This document shows positions 59,974 to 64,000 of a DNA stretch of 64,000 nt, one piece after another. Source of the DNA: Oncomelania hupensis (lineage: Eukaryota; Mollusca; Gastropoda; Littorinimorpha; Pomatiopsidae); the NCBI GenBank assembly GCA_036898135.1, contig CM072526.1, forward strand, positions 6,984,224 to 7,048,223, written 5' to 3'. Below the pieces are notes generated by a model that was not told where the DNA came from, made no database searches, and saw nothing but the letters and a program-made list of their open reading frames with translations. Each line of letters begins with the position of its first letter. Position 1 is the stretch's first letter. Made by a program: the position numbers and the translations under genes.

Positions 59974-62366
59974 AGTTTGCCAGATACAACAATCTGGTAC
60001 TGGCAAACACGCTTGGTCTCCACAAAAACTCCAGACGATGGACATGGCACAGTCCTGGCGGGGAGCATCACAACCAAATAGACTACATCATGGTCAAGAA
60101 ACGCTTCAGATCAAGCATCAACATTGGCAGGACACGTACTTTTCCAGGAGCAGACATCGGAAGTGACCACGATCTCGTGATGATGTCTTTCCGGCTCCAC
60201 TTGAAGAGAGTAAATACAGCAAAGTGCACTAGACTGAAGTTCGACCTGGACAAACTGCAAGACCCGGAGGTGGCAGAACTATTTCAGGCCACAATTGGAG
60301 GGAAATTTGCACCACTGCTCATTTTGGGGGCTGGTGAAATAGATGTCAACACCATGACCACCACCTTCAACTCAGCTGTGACAGATGCCGCCACTGAGAT
60401 CCTTGGCAAGCACCGACCAAAGAAGAAGCTGTGGATCACACCTGAACTTTTGGATCTGTGTGATAAACGAAGAGAGATGAAAAAGAAAAAGAACACCTCA
60501 CAGGGAGCTGATGTCTACCGAAAAATCAACAATGACATCCGAAAAGGCATGCTCACAGCAAAGGAGAACTGGATAGAAGATCAATGCCAGGAAATAGAGA
60601 ACAGTCTGAACAAGAACAACAGCAAGAAGGCCTACCAGACTGTGAAGCGACTGACAAGTGTCAAACAGCCCAAAGTCTCCACTATCCAAAGCAAGTCTGG
60701 CATATGCCTTACAGAAGAACAAGAAGTCTTGGACAGATGGACAGAGTACTGCTCTGACCTTTACAACCATACACCAAATGGAGACCCATCAGTTCTAGCA
60801 TGTCCAGAGAACAGAGAAGAAGAAGAAATCCTCCCAATTCTCCGGGAAGAAGTTGAGGCAGCAGTGCAAGCGCTAAAGAAAGGGAAGTCAGCAGGAGTGG
60901 ACAACATACCCGCGGAACTGCTACAAGCAGGAGGAGAAGCGATGATTGATGCCCTCACCATTATCTGTAACAAGATCTGGCAGAGTGGGGAGTGGCCTAT
61001 ACCATGGACCCAGTCGCTTGTCATCACTCTTCCCAAAAAAGATAACCTTCAGGAGTGTGAAAATTACCGCACCATCAGCCTCATCAGCCATCCCAGCAAG
61101 GTCCTCCTGAAAATAATACTCAACAGGTTGAAACCCCAAGCTGAACAAATCATAGCTGAAGAACAAGCAGGATTCAGGGCAGGGCGAAGTACCACTGAGC
61201 AGATTTTCAACCTCAGAATAATCTGTGAGAAATACCTACAGCACCAACAACATCTATATCATGTGTTCATAGACTTCAAGAAGGCGTTTGACCGAGTCTG
61301 GCATGCAGCTCTATGGGCAACAATGAAAGTGTACAACATCAGCCCAAAAATTATTGAAGTCATCAAAAGCCTGTATGACAAGGCTACCAGTGCAGTCCTC
61401 CACAACAGAGCCATCGGGAATTGGTTCAGAACAACAATCGGTGTGCGTCAAGGATGCCTACTCTCTCCAACACTCTTCAACATCTTCCTAGAGCGCATCA
61501 TGTCGGATGCTCTTGCAGACCATGAAGGCACAGTCAGCATAGGGGGTAGAGCAATCTCCAATCTTCGTTTTGCAGATGACATTGATGGATTGGCTGGAGA
61601 GGAACAAGAACTTGAACAGCTGGTACAGAGGCTTGACACCACCTCCAAAGCCTATGGAATGGAAATGAGTGCAGAGAAGACCAAAATGATGACCAACAAC
61701 ACCAATGGCATCAATACGGACATCAAAGTCCAAGGCCAATCCCTCGACACAGTGCATAGCTTCAAATATTTAGGAGCCATTGTATCAGACAATGGGTCCC
61801 GACAGGAAGTCCTCTCCAGGATCGCACAAACAACTGCTGCCCTGACAAGGTTGAAGCCCATTTGGAAAGACAGGGCCATCAGTCTACATTCCAAAGTAAG
61901 ACTGCTGCGCTCCCTTGTCATCTCCATCTTCCTATATGCTTGCGAAGCATGGACCCTCACAGCAGATCTCCAACGAAGAATACAAAGCATGGAGATGAGG
62001 TGCTACAGAAGACTTCTGGGCATTTCCTATACCCAACACATCACCAACGACGAAGTCCGACAGACCATCACACAAGCTATTGGACAACATGATGACCTGC
62101 TAACAGTGGTGAAGAAACGGAAACTTCGGTTGTATGGCCACGTCACCAGATCATCAGGCCTTGCAAAGACTATTCTGCAAGGCACAGTGCAAGGAGGTAG
62201 AAGAAAAGGGAGACCGAAAAAGAGGTGGGAGGACAACATTCGAGAATGGACTGGTTTGACACTGAGCGAAGCCATCAGGGCTGCTGAGGACAGAGAAAGA
62301 TGGAGTATGCTGGTTAAACGATCATCTGTGGTGCCCCTACGACCTTCGGGTTACGGGACAGGATAG
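59974..62366 (+). CDS. RTE LINE endonuclease C-terminus and reverse transcriptase, uninterrupted
   Basis: An open frame of about 797 codons from the insertion point to a TAG in the tail. Motifs: GSDHDLVMMSF (endonuclease His), KKGKSAGVDNIPAELLQ, DFKKAFDRVWHAALW, GVRQGCLLSPTLF, catalytic RFADDIDGLAGEEQ, then a C-terminal domain with MEMRCYRRLLGISYTQH and GRPKKRWEDNI. No stops in more than 2 kb indicate a recent insertion. It lacks most of the endonuclease and any start context, so it is not expected to be autonomous. Confidence 0.88.
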
Positions 62367-62376
62367 GATAGGATAG
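59974..62376 (+). mobile_element. RTE-like LINE, 5'-truncated, young (copy C)
   Basis: Flanked by a perfect 11-bp duplication GTTCTCATTGG (59963-59973, 62377-62387). Ends in a GGATA repeat. 2403 bp, starting within the endonuclease at almost the same point as the copy at 696-3140. Confidence 0.92.
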
Positions 62377-62387
62377 GTTCTCATTGG

Positions 62388-63763
62388 CTCGTCCAGATGT
62401 GGAAAATGTGTTGGTAGCCTATGAGAAATAGATTCGAGGCAGCATCGGTTAAATAAACAGTCGAAAGATCAGTTGGGAAGGAGACCTAGAAGGAACAGGG
62501 AGAACACGACCCACGCTCCGGGGCAACTTGACGGGTTGGATGCCAACGATAGTTTAGTTTGCCGCTGGACGATTTCGAACGTAGCTGGAACGAACTCATT
62601 TCTACTTTCTTTGCGTGGGATCGCTTGAAGCAAGGTGACGGTGGTCGTCAACCCAGCGGGCCAGGAAATTAGTCGTTCTTCAGCGTTGCACGGCGACGTG
62701 ACATCGAGTCTTTTGGTTTGTATATACCAAATTCTTGCACCACAGGGTAAATATTTTGATTTTGTTTCATTCCCTAAGAGATTGCCAAGTAAGATAATTT
62801 GTTCCTTGAATGCATTTGTTATTCAGAGGACTGATGTTTTGATTAAGCGGAGCCGGACCTGGATAAGTTTTGGATTTTTATGAAAACATTATTTCATGCA
62901 AGCTTAGATTTGTTCGGCAGGTGTTTTTATTCCTCTCACTTTCGAGTCTACAATGGGCTCCTCTTTAACGTCTGTGTTCATGGTCGGTGTGATTGGATCT
63001 ACTATGGGAAATGTATGTCAACGGTGACTACGGATGTCTCAGGTGGGTCAGGACGTTCACAAGCCCCAACAGCAACATCAGCGTCAAGTTCCATCTTCGA
63101 TTAACTTCTTCTCCGACTCCGTCTTGATCAGGACCTTCATTGCCAATGACAACAACGTGGACTATCTCTAAAGTTAAGTCTGAAATTTAAGTGAAACGAA
63201 CATTTCGGTAATCACGACGGAAAAGTATTATGAACATATCAATTCGGTTCTCTCACTCCAGAGAGGAAAAAGGACGAAATAGAATAAAAGAATTTAACTT
63301 GAAAAAACGTGTTATGTGTTTGTGAAGTAGTGGAAAGAAATGGTGTGCCTTAGTTTTTTTTATTTAAATTAAACCACGTTCCAGGGTAAGTCACGAAAGT
63401 CAAGACAGTCCTTCACGAGTAGTGATCACCCGGTAACATTATATTTTGAGACAAGGCATGTTTAGCGACTATTTTAACTTGTGATTCATGATTATCGAAC
63501 GTTTATGCAAGTTATGTTTTTATAACATTCGAAAAAGAATCTATTTTGTCACCAGCTTATCGCATACCTTGTATTAAGTTTTTCTCTAAACATGGCAGGT
63601 AAGAGAAGGAAACTTTTTGTGGAAGACATCAAATATATTTATCATTTAAACATTTCATTTTTGAACTGACATGATACTAACCAACTACTTTTAAACAAGT
63701 GCCAGTGAGATGTTTTGCTGTACGTTAGTTACAAAAACAATAACGGTGATTACCTATAACAGC
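62388..63763. other. No gene recognised
   Basis: Mixed composition without convincing coding signal, TIRs or LTR pairs. Could be intronic or part of an unrecognised repeat. Confidence 0.45.
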
Positions 63764-63898
63764 AGGCAGAGTATCCCAGAACGCCGGTTCGTCATGCTCT
63801 CTGCCAGGAAACACCATCACATTAAGGTCAGGAAGCTTGGTGTTGATCCAGTCAGGAAGACGATCTGTAGTCTGTATGAACAGTGTATGGCTGTCTGG
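63764..63898 (-). CDS. Possible host exon (weak)
   Basis: On the minus strand an open segment reads ...DWINTKLPDLNVMVFPGREH... between an AG (CGTCAG, near 63906) and GTTATAG followed by GTAATC near 63763, a good splice-donor look. Composition is protein-like and unlike the mobile elements nearby. I recognise no family, and the acceptor lacks a clear pyrimidine tract. It may be chance. Confidence 0.25.
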
Positions 63899-64000
63899 AC
63901 GACCTGACGCCTTTACTGCATTACATAACTTACTATGCATTGCCACATTTAAACAGTTCCTATCGAGGACAACAATGAGGACGCTGTTTGCTGTTATTGT

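Noticed and set aside
62469..63104. Three 60-82-codon ORFs right of the last LINE
   Set aside because: No recognisable domain, no splice or start support and no repeat partner; treated as unassigned DNA.

Overview
This is a transposon graveyard from an animal nuclear genome. All recognisable genes belong to mobile elements: metazoan-type LINEs (RTE-, CR1/L2- and Rex-like), Ty3/gypsy LTR elements, TIR DNA elements, and two copies of a large virus-like DNA transposon of the Polinton/Maverick (adintovirus-like) class. I infer a marine invertebrate, perhaps a mollusc, but nothing in the sequence proves it. No convincing host gene was found; one weak exon candidate lies near the right end.

The centrepiece is a Polinton with both ends present (36758-52758, about 16.0 kb). 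It has inverted terminal repeats of about 165 bp. It sits inside the RNase H domain of a gypsy element, and the RNase H reading frame resumes on the other side. It carries three short membrane-type genes, a DD35E integrase, protein-primed DNA polymerase B with an embedded endonuclease VII-type HNH domain, several probable virion genes, a probable double-jelly-roll major capsid gene and an A32/FtsK-like packaging ATPase. Polymerase, integrase and ATPase are frameshifted, while the capsid-like and accessory genes are open. Nearly every gene starts just after an A-rich TAAAAATG-like sequence, and divergent pairs are only 19-37 bp apart.

A second, rearranged copy fills 1-21440. Its capsid/ATPase half (1-13.6 kb) and its integrase/terminal half (18.3-21.4 kb) lie head to head. 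Between them is a TIR element with many internal motif copies (13643-18246), itself interrupted by a full-length RTE LINE. The capsid half is further broken by an RTE LINE (696-3140), a CR1/L2 LINE (about 3794-9374) that itself hosts a TIR element with a 10-bp target duplication (6065-7781), and another CR1/L2 LINE (11594-13336).

From 21.4 to 29.2 kb a Rex-like LINE splits a Gag-like ORF. The LINE is in turn split by two solo LTRs of about 2.1 and 2.0 kb, and the second LTR holds a 1000-bp hAT-like element. From 29.2 to 34.4 kb are satellites, a tRNA-like sequence, a decayed CR1/L2 LINE and an LTR. From 34.4 to 59.6 kb lie gypsy elements with the unusual pol order integrase, then reverse transcriptase, then RNase H (Gmr1-like). 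One has a 2.16-kb 3' LTR and is interrupted by the Polinton; its 5' part is fused to a second element. An RTE LINE with a long open ORF lies at 59974-62376. The rest is unassigned.
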